From: Novosphingobium sp.
GTDB lineage: Bacteria; Pseudomonadota; Alphaproteobacteria; Sphingomonadales; Sphingomonadaceae
Length of the DNA stretch: 34,210 nt
Direction of reading: 5' to 3'
Assembly: GCA_030697365.1 (NCBI GenBank)
Contig: JAUYQH010000149.1
Span: forward strand, 1 to 34,210
Position numbers and translations under genes: made by a program. Shown one piece after another: positions 19,122-25,364 of the stretch (the first letter of the stretch is position 1; each line of letters begins with the position of its first letter). The notes below the pieces were generated by a model, which searched no databases, was not told where the DNA came from, and worked only from the letters and a program-made list of their open reading frames with translations.

Positions 19122-19146
19122 TCCCCGAGCTTGTCTCGGGGAGGAT
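19122..19146. repeat. REP-like palindrome behind the tape measure gene
   Basis: TCCCCGAG (19122-19129) and CTCGGGGA (19135-19142) form an 8-bp stem with a 5-nt loop. It starts within a few bases of the tape measure stop (19147). It shares the core CCTCCCCG...CTCGGGGA with the palindrome at 21879-21908. There is no T-tract on the transcribed strand, so RNA stabilisation or a REP-like repeat is more likely than termination. Confidence 0.65.
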
Positions 19147-19743
19147 CTAGACCTCGCTCAGCGCGCGCCTGACCGCGCTGGCCACCTGGCGGCTCGAACG
19201 CTGGAAGCTCTCGGGCGCGGCGGAGCCCCGGGGGGCTACGAGCTGGATCGATACGCGCACGTCGCGCCCGCCGCGGCCCGTGCCGTTCGGCTCGATCCGG
19301 CCCGCGTTGGCGGGCACGAACAGTTCGGGTCCGCGCTCGCCGACGAGGTAGCCGCGCCCGGCGGTCACCAGCCCGCCGGTGGCGCGCCCCGGTTGGCCCA
19401 GCGCGGCGCTGATCAGCGTCGTGGCGAGATTGAGCAATCCCCCCGCCTGGCCGAACCCTCCGCCACTGCCGCCGCCAAGGCCGCCCAGCGAACCGAGCGC
19501 CGCCTGGACCGCGTTGGCGGCGATGTCGCCGATCACGGACAAGGCGATCCGCCGCAAGTCCTCGAACCCCAGGCTGCCGCGGCGGATCGCCGAGAGCAGC
19601 CCGCGTTCGAGCACGTCTCCGGCACGGCCCAGTCCATCGACGAGGATCGAATCGAAGCTGCTGCGCATCGCTTGCACGTCGGCGGTGAAGCCGCTGGTGC
19701 TTGCGCGCACCTCGACCATCAGCTGTTCGATATCGTCAGCCAT
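19147..19743 (-). CDS. Short GTA tail tape measure protein (gp11-like)
   Basis: A 198-residue protein. The N-terminal third is helical (DDIEQLMVEVRASTSGFTADVQAMRSS) and contains GLGRAGDVLERGLLSAIRRG. The middle is Gly-rich (SLGGLGGGSGGGFGQAGG, about 84-101) and hydrophobic. The C-terminal third has ATGGLVTAGRGYLVGERGPELFVP, the motif of tape measure C-termini. Tape measure length fixes tail length, and about 200 residues implies a very short tail like that of RcGTA (inference). It overlaps the upstream chaperone gene by 8 nt. Confidence 0.87.
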   Translation of the reverse strand: MADDIEQLMVEVRASTSGFTADVQAMRSSFDSILVDGLGRAGDVLERGLLSAIRRGSLGFEDLRRIALSVIGDIAANAVQAALGSLGGLGGGSGGGFGQAGGLLNLATTLISAALGQPGRATGGLVTAGRGYLVGERGPELFVPANAGRIEPNGTGRGGRDVRVSIQLVAPRGSAAPESFQRSSRQVASAVRRALSEV

Positions 19744-19933
19744 TGCGGTCTTGCTCCAGCATGGTGGTAAGATGCTCGCGGCTCAGCGAGGGCGGCTCGA
19801 TGCTGGCTCGCACCGCGAAGATCGCGGCCAGTTCGGCGGGTGTCGCCGCCCAGAAATCCGCGGGTCGCCAGCCGAGCAGCAGCGCAGTCTGCCCCGCCAG
19901 CTCCTGCGCCGATTCGGCAAAGGTCCCGCTCAT
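19736..19933 (-). CDS. Phage tail assembly chaperone (GTA gp10.1-like)
   Basis: A 65-residue protein, MSGTFAESAQELAGQTALL..., with the family core LLGWRPADFWAATPAELAAI at about 23-42. Such small proteins chaperone the tape measure protein during tail assembly. The ATG at 19933 overlaps the stop of the gp10-like gene by 4 nt, and the end overlaps the tape measure start by 8 nt. In many phages the two tail chaperone products arise by ribosomal frameshifting; here they appear as separate overlapping genes. Confidence 0.85.
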   Translation of the reverse strand: MSGTFAESAQELAGQTALLLGWRPADFWAATPAELAAIFAVRASIEPPSLSREHLTTMLEQDRNG

Positions 19934-20256
19934 CCCGCACTTGTCGAAGGATGGCCCTGGAGGATCTGGACCAGCAGAGCGCGCAAGGGCGCGGCGGCTA
20001 CGGCCAGCCCCTGCGCGGCAATCGCCTCGCCGACGTGCGCGCGGGTCTGCGAATGGGGCTGGGCAAGGCAATGCCAGAACAGCGTGGCCAGTTCGCCCAG
20101 CCGCAGCTGCCCCGCGCTCGCCCGCTCGACCAGCGCGAACAGCGGCCCAAGTTCATCTTCGGCGGCGACCAGCGCGGCGAAGGTGGGACGCAGGACATGG
20201 GCCTCGCCCTGAATGACCAGTGTCGCTTCGCCCCGCACCGGGTTCGCCGGACTCAT
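19930..20256 (-). CDS. GTA gp10-like tail protein
   Basis: A 108-residue protein matching the GTA-gp10 family, with the N-terminus NPVRGEATLVIQGEAHVLRPTFAAL followed by EDELGPLFALVERA. The family lies between the major tail protein and the assembly chaperone in GTAs and is described as tail tube or tail assembly chaperone related. The start at 20256 overlaps the major tail protein stop by 4 nt (ATGA). The His/Cys pair in LFWHCLAQ (60-67) is a feature of note but without known role. Confidence 0.85.
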   Translation of the reverse strand: MSPANPVRGEATLVIQGEAHVLRPTFAALVAAEDELGPLFALVERASAGQLRLGELATLFWHCLAQPHSQTRAHVGEAIAAQGLAVAAAPLRALLVQILQGHPSTSAG

Positions 20257-20660
20257 GCCGGCGCCACCGCGCCCGAGCTTTCGAGCACCACCGAATAATT
20301 GCGCTCGCCGTTGAAATCGCCCGCGTAATCGAGCCGCTGGACCAGAAACCGGCCGCGCAGCTTCTCGCCGCCTTCGAACGACAGCTCGTAGGCATCGACC
20401 AGGCCCGCCAGCGCGTTGGCGCGGATCGAGGCTTCGGCCGCGCTGCCCAGGAATATCCCGCTCGCGCTCACCGAAACCGAGCGTACTCCCGCACCCGACA
20501 GCAGATCGCGCCAACCGCCCGATTCCTTGTGGGTGACGACCACCGTATCGCCGTTGATCGACATCTGCGTGGTGCGCAGCCCGGCCACGGTGCGGTAGGC
20601 GGGCGGGGTGGCGCCGTCGCCGACTTTGAGAAGGAAGGCACTGCCTTTCTGGGCGGTCAT
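20253..20660 (-). CDS. Major tail protein, TP901-1 family (gp9-like)
   Basis: A 135-residue tail tube subunit. Family motifs visible are the start TAQKGSAFLLKVGDG, the LRTTQMSINGDTVVVTHKESGGWRDLLSGAG stretch at about 28-58, and LQ-type ending RNYSVVLESSGAV. Such proteins polymerise into the tail tube as hexameric rings. AGGAG lies just upstream of the ATG (20660). Gap to the upstream DUF3168 gene is 33 nt. Confidence 0.92.
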   Translation of the reverse strand: MTAQKGSAFLLKVGDGATPPAYRTVAGLRTTQMSINGDTVVVTHKESGGWRDLLSGAGVRSVSVSASGIFLGSAAEASIRANALAGLVDAYELSFEGGEKLRGRFLVQRLDYAGDFNGERNYSVVLESSGAVAPA

Positions 20661-20693
20661 TCGGGGTTCTCCTGTTGGAAGTGCTCGGCGGGG

Positions 20694-21083
20694 TCAGGCG
20701 GCGATCAGTCTTGCCCGGTACTCCAGCAGCACAGCGCGGCGCGCCTCGCCGCGCTGTTCGGCGCGGGCGCGCAGGAAGGTCAGGCTGGCGATGCGGAAGC
20801 CGGGTTGATCCGCGGGCATCGCCGCGATCCGGGCCTCGATTGCGGATGTGAGGGCGGCGGTTCCGGCCGCGTTATCGCCCAGCGTCTGGAGTTCGAGCGC
20901 GACGCGCACCTCGCGACCCTGGCCGGTCTTGTGGCCGAAATCGCTGCTCGCGCTGGCGACGATCCCCAGCCACGGCGGGCTGGCGCGCAGCGGGGCTTCC
21001 TCGGCGATCGTGTTGAGCCCGGCGGAAAGCAGCGGATCGGCGGAAAGCCAGGCGAGCAGCGCGGCGCGAAAGTGCAGTTCCAT
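20694..21083 (-). CDS. DUF3168 tail terminator-like protein (gp8-like)
   Basis: A 129-residue protein, MELHFRAALLAWLSADPLLSAGLN..., with SDFGHKTGQGREVRVALELQTLGDN at about 47-71, typical of DUF3168. In RcGTA the equivalent caps the tail tube and joins it to the head. The ATG at 21083 overlaps the stop of the preceding 56-aa ORF by one base as ATGA. An upstream in-frame ATG at 21122 is possible but lies inside the preceding gene. Confidence 0.88.
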   Translation of the reverse strand: MELHFRAALLAWLSADPLLSAGLNTIAEEAPLRASPPWLGIVASASSDFGHKTGQGREVRVALELQTLGDNAAGTAALTSAIEARIAAMPADQPGFRIASLTFLRARAEQRGEARRAVLLEYRARLIAA

Positions 21084-21253
21084 CACTCGGAACTCCCGAA
21101 ATCCTTGGCGAATAGCGGCCACAACAGCCGCGGCTTGCGCCAGCGGCGCTCGGCTTTGCCGCGGCGTTCGAGCAGCAGCGCTTCGACGCGCGCGAGCCCG
21201 AGCTTGCGCGCCTTGGCGGTGAGCCGGGCGAAGAAGGCGTCCACATCCGTCAC
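21083..21253 (-). CDS. 56-residue protein at the head-tail adaptor position
   Basis: A small basic protein, MTDVDAFFARLTAKARKLGLARVEALLLERRGKAERRWRKPRLLWPLF and so on. The GTG at 21253 overlaps the connector stop as GTGA, and its stop overlaps the DUF3168 start, so it is tightly coupled on both sides. RcGTA has a gp7 head-tail adaptor of about 110 residues in this slot; this protein is half that size and I see no similarity. It could be a reduced or replaced adaptor, or a lineage-specific small protein. The gene call rests on overlap geometry. Confidence 0.6.
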   Translation of the reverse strand: MTDVDAFFARLTAKARKLGLARVEALLLERRGKAERRWRKPRLLWPLFAKDFGSSE

Positions 21254-21810
21254 GCCAGCCGCATCCGCCGCCACGGCCGCCACAGCGCGGTTACCGCGGC
21301 TGGCGGGACCGGGTCGGAGGCCCCCTGCCCAGCAACGCTTTCGCGCGCGCGGTGCTGGTGCGCGGCGAGGCGGACCACGCCATGGCGCAGGCTTTCGGGC
21401 AAGCCGGTCCAGCTCGGCGCAAGCCCTGCGACGAAGCGCACCGCGATGCGCCCCGCGGCGCCAGGATTGAGTACGCGGACACGCGCGCCGCCATCGCCGT
21501 CGAGTTCAATGGCATAGGCAGCGGCGGCCAGCGCGAAGCGGGCACCCTCGGCGGGAATGCCCTGAACCGAAACGATTGCCTGAATCGGGCGCGTCATCAG
21601 CGTCTGCCAACCGTTCGCCACGCCGAGCACTTCCTCGCACGTGGCTTGCAGCGGCAACTGCCCGGTGAAGCCCTCGCACAGCTCGAGCGCGGCGCCGATC
21701 AGGCGTTCGAGCATGGCGTCCTCACGGCTGCCGGTGAGCGCCAGCCATTGCTTGAGTTCGCCCAGCGCCTCGGGCGAGGGCATGGGCGGCACGATGATGG
21801 CCCGCGTCAT
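21250..21810 (-). CDS. Phage head-tail connector protein (gp6-like)
   Basis: A 186-residue protein of the gp6-like head-tail connector family. The N-terminal half is helical with LKQWLALTGSREDAMLERLIGAALELCEGFTGQ (about 19-51). The C-terminal half has FVAGLAPSWTGLPESLRHGVVRLAAHQHRAR. It would form the ring below the portal. It starts 105 nt after the capsid stop, behind the palindrome at 21879-21908. Confidence 0.9.
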   Translation of the reverse strand: MTRAIIVPPMPSPEALGELKQWLALTGSREDAMLERLIGAALELCEGFTGQLPLQATCEEVLGVANGWQTLMTRPIQAIVSVQGIPAEGARFALAAAAYAIELDGDGGARVRVLNPGAAGRIAVRFVAGLAPSWTGLPESLRHGVVRLAAHQHRARESVAGQGASDPVPPAAVTALWRPWRRMRLA

Positions 21811-21878
21811 GGGCGTCTCCCGATGGGGGTGGGATTGGAAGGTGCCCGCGGCGGGAGGGGGCGACCGCCGCGGGCATT

Positions 21879-21908
21879 GATCCTCCCCGAGATTGCCCGG
21901 GGAGGATC
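21879..21908. repeat. Perfect palindrome between capsid and connector genes
   Basis: GATCCTCCCCG (21879-21889) and CGGGGAGGATC (21898-21908) form an 11-bp stem with an 8-nt loop, starting 5 nt after the capsid stop. It shares its core with the palindrome at 19122-19146. No T-tract follows on the minus strand. A strong stem directly 3' of the capsid gene would protect that mRNA end, consistent with high capsid demand (inference). Confidence 0.75.
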
Positions 21909-21912
21909 AGGC

Positions 21913-23055
21913 CTAAGCCGCGATCTTGAGCAGCTTGATCGCCTGGCTGTCGAGCAGCTGCCCGCCCACGCGGCGGCAGGCATAGAAGTGGACGAACGGC
22001 TTGTTGGTGAACGGATCGCGCAGGATGCTGGTCGCGCTGCGCTCGGCGATCAGATAGCCGTTGCGGAAGTTGCCGAACGCCACGGGATAGGCATCGGCGG
22101 CGACGTCGGGCATGTCCTCGGCCTCGATCACCGGATAGCCGAGCAGGCGGTCGGGCTGGCCTTCGACCAGGCCCGGCTGCCATACGAACCCGCCGTCGGC
22201 GGTCTTGAACTTGCGAACACGGGCGAGGGTGGCCGAATTCATCACCCAGCTCGCGCCTTGGCGGTGGCCCGACTTGAGCGTGTGGACGAGATCGATCAGC
22301 CGCGTTTCGGGGTTGGCGGTGGCGAAATCCGCCGCCGCGCCCGAAGTCACGAACTGGAGCGTGCCCTGCGCGCGGGCCGCATCGCCGGTGGCGGCGACCG
22401 GTCCGGTGAGGAAGCCTCTTGGCTGGTTGGTCCCGCTCCCCAGGATGAACGCCCGCCCCTCGGCGCGGGCGAACTCTGTGGCGATCTCGGCGGCCAGCCA
22501 GGCTTCAAGGTCGAACCCCGCGTCGTCGAGCATCGCCTGGCTCGCCGCCGGGTTGGCATAGAGCTCGCCGGTCGGCGGGGCGATCTCGGCAAACTGCGGC
22601 GTGCCCGTCTCCGGCCGCCCTGCGGTTTCGCTGACCCAGCCCGAGGCGACCCCGCCGGTGGCGATCAGCTTGCGGTAGCCCGCGCTGCCGGTCTGGACGA
22701 CTTGCGCGATCTTGCGGAGCGGGCTCATCTGGGTGAGCGTGCGGGCGATCGCCGCGTCGATCGTCTTGGGCACGGCATAGCCGCCATCCGCCAGCACCAC
22801 GCCCGACAGGGCCTTCAATTCGTTCTCGCGGCCGTGGCGCAGATAGCCATCGACGAAGCTCTTGACCTCGATCGTCGCGGCGCCGGCGCCTTCGAGCACC
22901 GGACGCGCGGCGGCGCGGCTGACCATGTCGAGCCGCGATTTCACCTCGGCGACATCGCCCGTCAGCCCGGTGATCGCGGCTTCCTGGGCTTCCTGGCGGG
23001 CGACGATGTCGAAGCTGGCCTCGAGCTGATCGGTCGTGGGGGAGGGCATTTCCAT
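21913..23055 (-). CDS. HK97-fold major capsid protein (gp5-like)
   Basis: A 380-residue protein. Residues 1-75 are the helical delta-domain scaffold (PTTDQLEASFDIVARQEAQE...), removed by the prohead protease in such phages. The capsid core then follows with LSGVVLADGGYAVPKTID, SGWVSETAGRPE, TGELYANPAASQAMLDDAGFDLEAWLA and GSGTNQPRGFLTG. The ATG at 23055 has AAAGGA upstream and removes a Pro-rich extension derived from the leader hairpin. A terminator-like hairpin lies in its leader. It is the best-conserved gene of the cluster and a good phylogenetic marker. Confidence 0.95.
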   Translation of the reverse strand: MEMPSPTTDQLEASFDIVARQEAQEAAITGLTGDVAEVKSRLDMVSRAAARPVLEGAGAATIEVKSFVDGYLRHGRENELKALSGVVLADGGYAVPKTIDAAIARTLTQMSPLRKIAQVVQTGSAGYRKLIATGGVASGWVSETAGRPETGTPQFAEIAPPTGELYANPAASQAMLDDAGFDLEAWLAAEIATEFARAEGRAFILGSGTNQPRGFLTGPVAATGDAARAQGTLQFVTSGAAADFATANPETRLIDLVHTLKSGHRQGASWVMNSATLARVRKFKTADGGFVWQPGLVEGQPDRLLGYPVIEAEDMPDVAADAYPVAFGNFRNGYLIAERSATSILRDPFTNKPFVHFYACRRVGGQLLDSQAIKLLKIAA

Positions 23056-23077
23056 GGGCAGTCCTTTCTGGGGGCAC

Positions 23078-23100
23078 AAAAAAACCGCCCCATGGGGCGG
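23078..23100 (-). terminator. Terminator-like hairpin with T7 tract in the capsid leader
   Basis: On the minus strand CCGCCCC-AT-GGGGCGG (23100-23085) is followed directly by seven T residues (23084-23078), and the capsid ATG comes 22 nt later. This has the full form of an intrinsic terminator but lies between protease and capsid in an otherwise continuous operon. No promoter can fit between it and the start codon. Confidence 0.75.
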
Positions 23101-23126
23101 CGGAGGAATTGAGGTTTGGAGCGGAA

Positions 23127-23558
23127 TCACATCACAAGATGCACCCGCGCCGCGGGTTGCATCGGTTCGGTGACCAGGCTGACTTCGAAGATATCGATGT
23201 CGGACAATTCGCGCCCGGTCTGCGCGCCGGGGAGGACGATCTCGCGCGCCTCGCGGGCGCGGTAGCCGAAGCTGAGCCCGGTGACCTCGCCCTCGCGGAG
23301 CAGCGCCGCGTTGGTCCCGTCGGGGTTGGAGAGCCGGGCGATCACGCGCAGGCCCTTGGCGTCTTCGGCCACGCGTTCGACCCAGCCGATCGGTTGGTCG
23401 GGGCGGTGCTGCCAGAACAGCGGCAGCGGATCGCCCGCCGCCTTGCGCGCCGCGAGGCTGGCGGAAAACGCGCCGGCGCGGATCACGTCGCCCCCCGCAT
23501 CGGCGTGCCCGAAGATCGCGGCATATCCGGCAAAGCGTCCCGTAAAAGCTCTCGTCAT
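23127..23558 (-). CDS. Prohead protease, HK97 family (gp4-like)
   Basis: A 143-residue serine protease of the phage prohead maturation family. It has FAGYAAIFGHADAGGDVIRAGAFSASL (about 9-35), the histidine in LFWQHRPDQPIGWV (about 46-59) and the serine region GLSFGYRAREA (about 93-103), matching the His-Ser catalytic core. It cleaves the capsid scaffold domain. The ATG at 23558 overlaps the stop of the DUF6127 gene by 4 nt. Confidence 0.9.
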   Translation of the reverse strand: MTRAFTGRFAGYAAIFGHADAGGDVIRAGAFSASLAARKAAGDPLPLFWQHRPDQPIGWVERVAEDAKGLRVIARLSNPDGTNAALLREGEVTGLSFGYRAREAREIVLPGAQTGRELSDIDIFEVSLVTEPMQPAARVHLVM

Positions 23559-23863
23559 TTGAACATGTCTCCCAGGCCGAGGCGAAACGCGATGCCGAGC
23601 AGCAGCAGCGCCAGCGCGCCGCGTACGGTCCACTCGATCACCGCCTTCCACGCGCTGGCCTTGGCGTCGCGCCAGGCGCGGAGCAGTTCGCGCAGCTCGT
23701 GCAAGTCCTCGTGCGCGCCCGCATCGGCCAGCCCCATCCGGGTCAGCACCCGCGCCGCGCCGAGATCGCTCGCTTCCTCGACCACCGCGCGCAAGGTGAC
23801 GAGTTCCGCCCCCTCGCCCGCCGCCTGCGCGAGTAGCTTGGCGAGCATGTCTTCATGCGTCAT
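23555..23863 (-). CDS. DUF6127 small membrane protein of the GTA cluster
   Basis: A 102-residue protein with a helical N-terminal region (Glu/Ala/Leu-rich, 1-65), one membrane helix at about 76-95 (TVRGALALLLLGIAFRLGLG) and the C-terminus DMFK. It corresponds to the small membrane-protein gene found between portal and protease in GTA clusters. The role is unknown. The start overlaps the portal 3' end by 11 nt, and its stop overlaps the protease start. Confidence 0.82.
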   Translation of the reverse strand: MTHEDMLAKLLAQAAGEGAELVTLRAVVEEASDLGAARVLTRMGLADAGAHEDLHELRELLRAWRDAKASAWKAVIEWTVRGALALLLLGIAFRLGLGDMFK

Positions 23864-25028
23864 TCGGCTTCTCCGGTTCCGCGAGGCCCAGTAGCGCGCG
23901 CTTTTCGGCGGATGATAAAAAGTCGGCGGCGGTGACTTGCGCCCACAATCGCTCGCGGTCTTCGGCGAGCGCGGGCACCCGGTCGAGATCGACGCCCAGC
24001 GTCGCGGCGGGGAACCACGGCGCCAGCCCCTCGGCGATGGCGCCCAGAATCTTGCCCGCCAGCGGCAGCAGCGTCAGCCGCCACAGCGCGCGGTTGGCCT
24101 CGCGATAGTTGGCGTAAGTCGCGTCGCCGGGCAGCCCGAGCAACATCGGCGGCACCCCGAAGGCGAGCGCGATGTCCCGCGCCGCGGCGGCCTTGAGCGT
24201 GGCGAAGTCCATGTCGGCGGGCGACAGGCTGAGCGCCTGCCACTTGAGCCCGCCTTCGAGCAGCATCGGCCGCCCGGCGTTGACCGCCCCGGCATAGGCG
24301 CTCGCCAGCTCGGCCTTGAGCCGGTCGAACTGGGCGGGGGCGAGCACGGCGCCGGGCTCGCCGGTGTCGTAGACCAGCGCCCCCGAAGGCCGCGCCCCGT
24401 TCTCGAGCAACGCGCGGTTCCACGCCGCGGCGGCGTTGTGGATCGCCACCGCCTCGCCCGCCGCGTCGAGACAGCCCGCGCCATAGTGGTCGTCGGCGGG
24501 GTGATAGCCCTTGAGGTGGATCAGGCCCGGCCGCCCCAGCTCGTCGAGCGCCTCGATCCGCAGCGCCGTCTCGCCCACGCGATAGTCGAACGCCGCGGGC
24601 CAGCCGCTGGCGTCGGGCACCACCGTCACCCGCTCGGGGCGCAGCGCGAACAGCTCGACCGGCCGCCCACGCGCATCTTTCAGCACCTGGACATAGCCGT
24701 TGCCATGGAGCAGCAGCTGCGCGGCGATCGTCTCGGCCAGCGATTGCCCGGCGGAGGTTGCAGCAACCAGCGCGAGCAGCGCCGGATCGGAGGCGGACAG
24801 CGGCGCCCCGCCGACCCCTTCGGCGACCAGCCGCACCGCGCGCTGGGCGACGGGATTGTGGAGATACCCCGCCCGGATCGCCGCCTCGTAATTGAACGTC
24901 CCGCGCGGGGACGCGAGGCCGTAAGCCTCGGGAAACAGCCACGGCGAAGCATAGCTGCGCGCGAGCGGAGGGCGTGCAGGATCGGCCCCCGCCTTGAAGG
25001 CGGAAGCTATGGTGGTGAGGAAGGACAT
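23853..25028 (-). CDS. HK97-family phage portal protein (gp3-like)
   Basis: A 391-residue portal subunit. Recognisable stretches are YLHNPVAQRAVRLVAEGVGG (about 55-74), LLLHGNGYVQVLKDARGRPVELFALRPERV (about 105-134), and the C-terminal AFGVPPMLLGLPGDATYANYREANRALWRLTLLPLAGKI, which is the portal clip/stem region. It forms the DNA entry ring. The ATG at 25028 has GAGG upstream. Its leader is unusual: a terminator-like hairpin lies 20 nt before the start, and the IS element ends right behind that hairpin. Confidence 0.93.
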   Translation of the reverse strand: MSFLTTIASAFKAGADPARPPLARSYASPWLFPEAYGLASPRGTFNYEAAIRAGYLHNPVAQRAVRLVAEGVGGAPLSASDPALLALVAATSAGQSLAETIAAQLLLHGNGYVQVLKDARGRPVELFALRPERVTVVPDASGWPAAFDYRVGETALRIEALDELGRPGLIHLKGYHPADDHYGAGCLDAAGEAVAIHNAAAAWNRALLENGARPSGALVYDTGEPGAVLAPAQFDRLKAELASAYAGAVNAGRPMLLEGGLKWQALSLSPADMDFATLKAAAARDIALAFGVPPMLLGLPGDATYANYREANRALWRLTLLPLAGKILGAIAEGLAPWFPAATLGVDLDRVPALAEDRERLWAQVTAADFLSSAEKRALLGLAEPEKPNDA

Positions 25029-25039
25029 GAGTGGGCCTC

Positions 25040-25065
25040 AAAAGAAAAGGGGGCCGAAGCCCCCT
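25040..25065 (-). terminator. Terminator-like hairpin in the portal leader, next to the IS end
   Basis: On the minus strand GGGGGC-TTCG-GCCCCC (25064-25049) is followed by TTTTCTTTT (25048-25040). The portal Shine-Dalgarno follows at once. A 6-bp GC stem closed by a TTCG tetraloop is very stable. It is flush against the IS inverted repeat at 25068, so the element probably inserted beside or into this stem. Confidence 0.75.
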
Positions 25066-25090
25066 CACATGATGAGTCTCTGGTCAACGG

Positions 25091-25364
25091 GGAATTGTAT
25101 TTTGGTACTGCTGTCCTTCCTGTCGTCGATGGTATCCAGCTGAGCCAAGTCACCAGTACCGGCGGATATGCCTCGCCTGTACAACCTCACATCCGGTCGC
25201 CGTTCGAGACGGCTGCACCACAATCCCTCGTTCGGGGCTGGGCTCAGGAGAACGGGACCATTCTTTTTATCGGCTGTTGAGGCCATGGGGGCTTCCGGTC
25301 CGTTCGCCTGGATCCGTCAGGGCTGATCATGCCCCGGGGATTTTGATTACATAGAGCGTGTGAA
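25091..25364 (-). ncRNA. Candidate IS1111-type bridge RNA region (3' end of the IS)
   Basis: A non-coding stretch of 274 nt between transposase stop and inner inverted repeat. It is rich in potential stems: GGTACTG/CAGTACC (25104-25110 with 25154-25160), GCCG/CGGC around 25199-25212, and CCC/GGG near 25225. IS1111-group elements encode the bridge RNA guiding recombination at this side of the transposase gene. The minus-strand sequence GAAGCCCCC (25295-25287) is identical to the target flank at 25056-25064. RNA ends and folding are not established. Confidence 0.4.

Noticed and set aside
17289..19172. 627-codon plus-strand ORF opposite the DUF2460 gene, and similar long plus-strand frames across the GTA
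   Set aside because: These are antisense shadows produced by high GC at third positions; composition is Arg/Gly/Ala-rich without domains.
25190..25220. tRNA T-arm-like sequence (TTCGAGA loop followed by CACCA)
   Set aside because: The stem is only 4 bp and there is no room for a 7-bp acceptor stem before CCA; no matching D or anticodon arms upstream.
25065..25286. 73-codon minus-strand ORF between the transposase and portal genes
   Set aside because: Its last codons are the IS inverted repeat and the whole frame lies in the non-coding 3' end of the IS, where a bridge RNA is expected. No recognisable protein motif.
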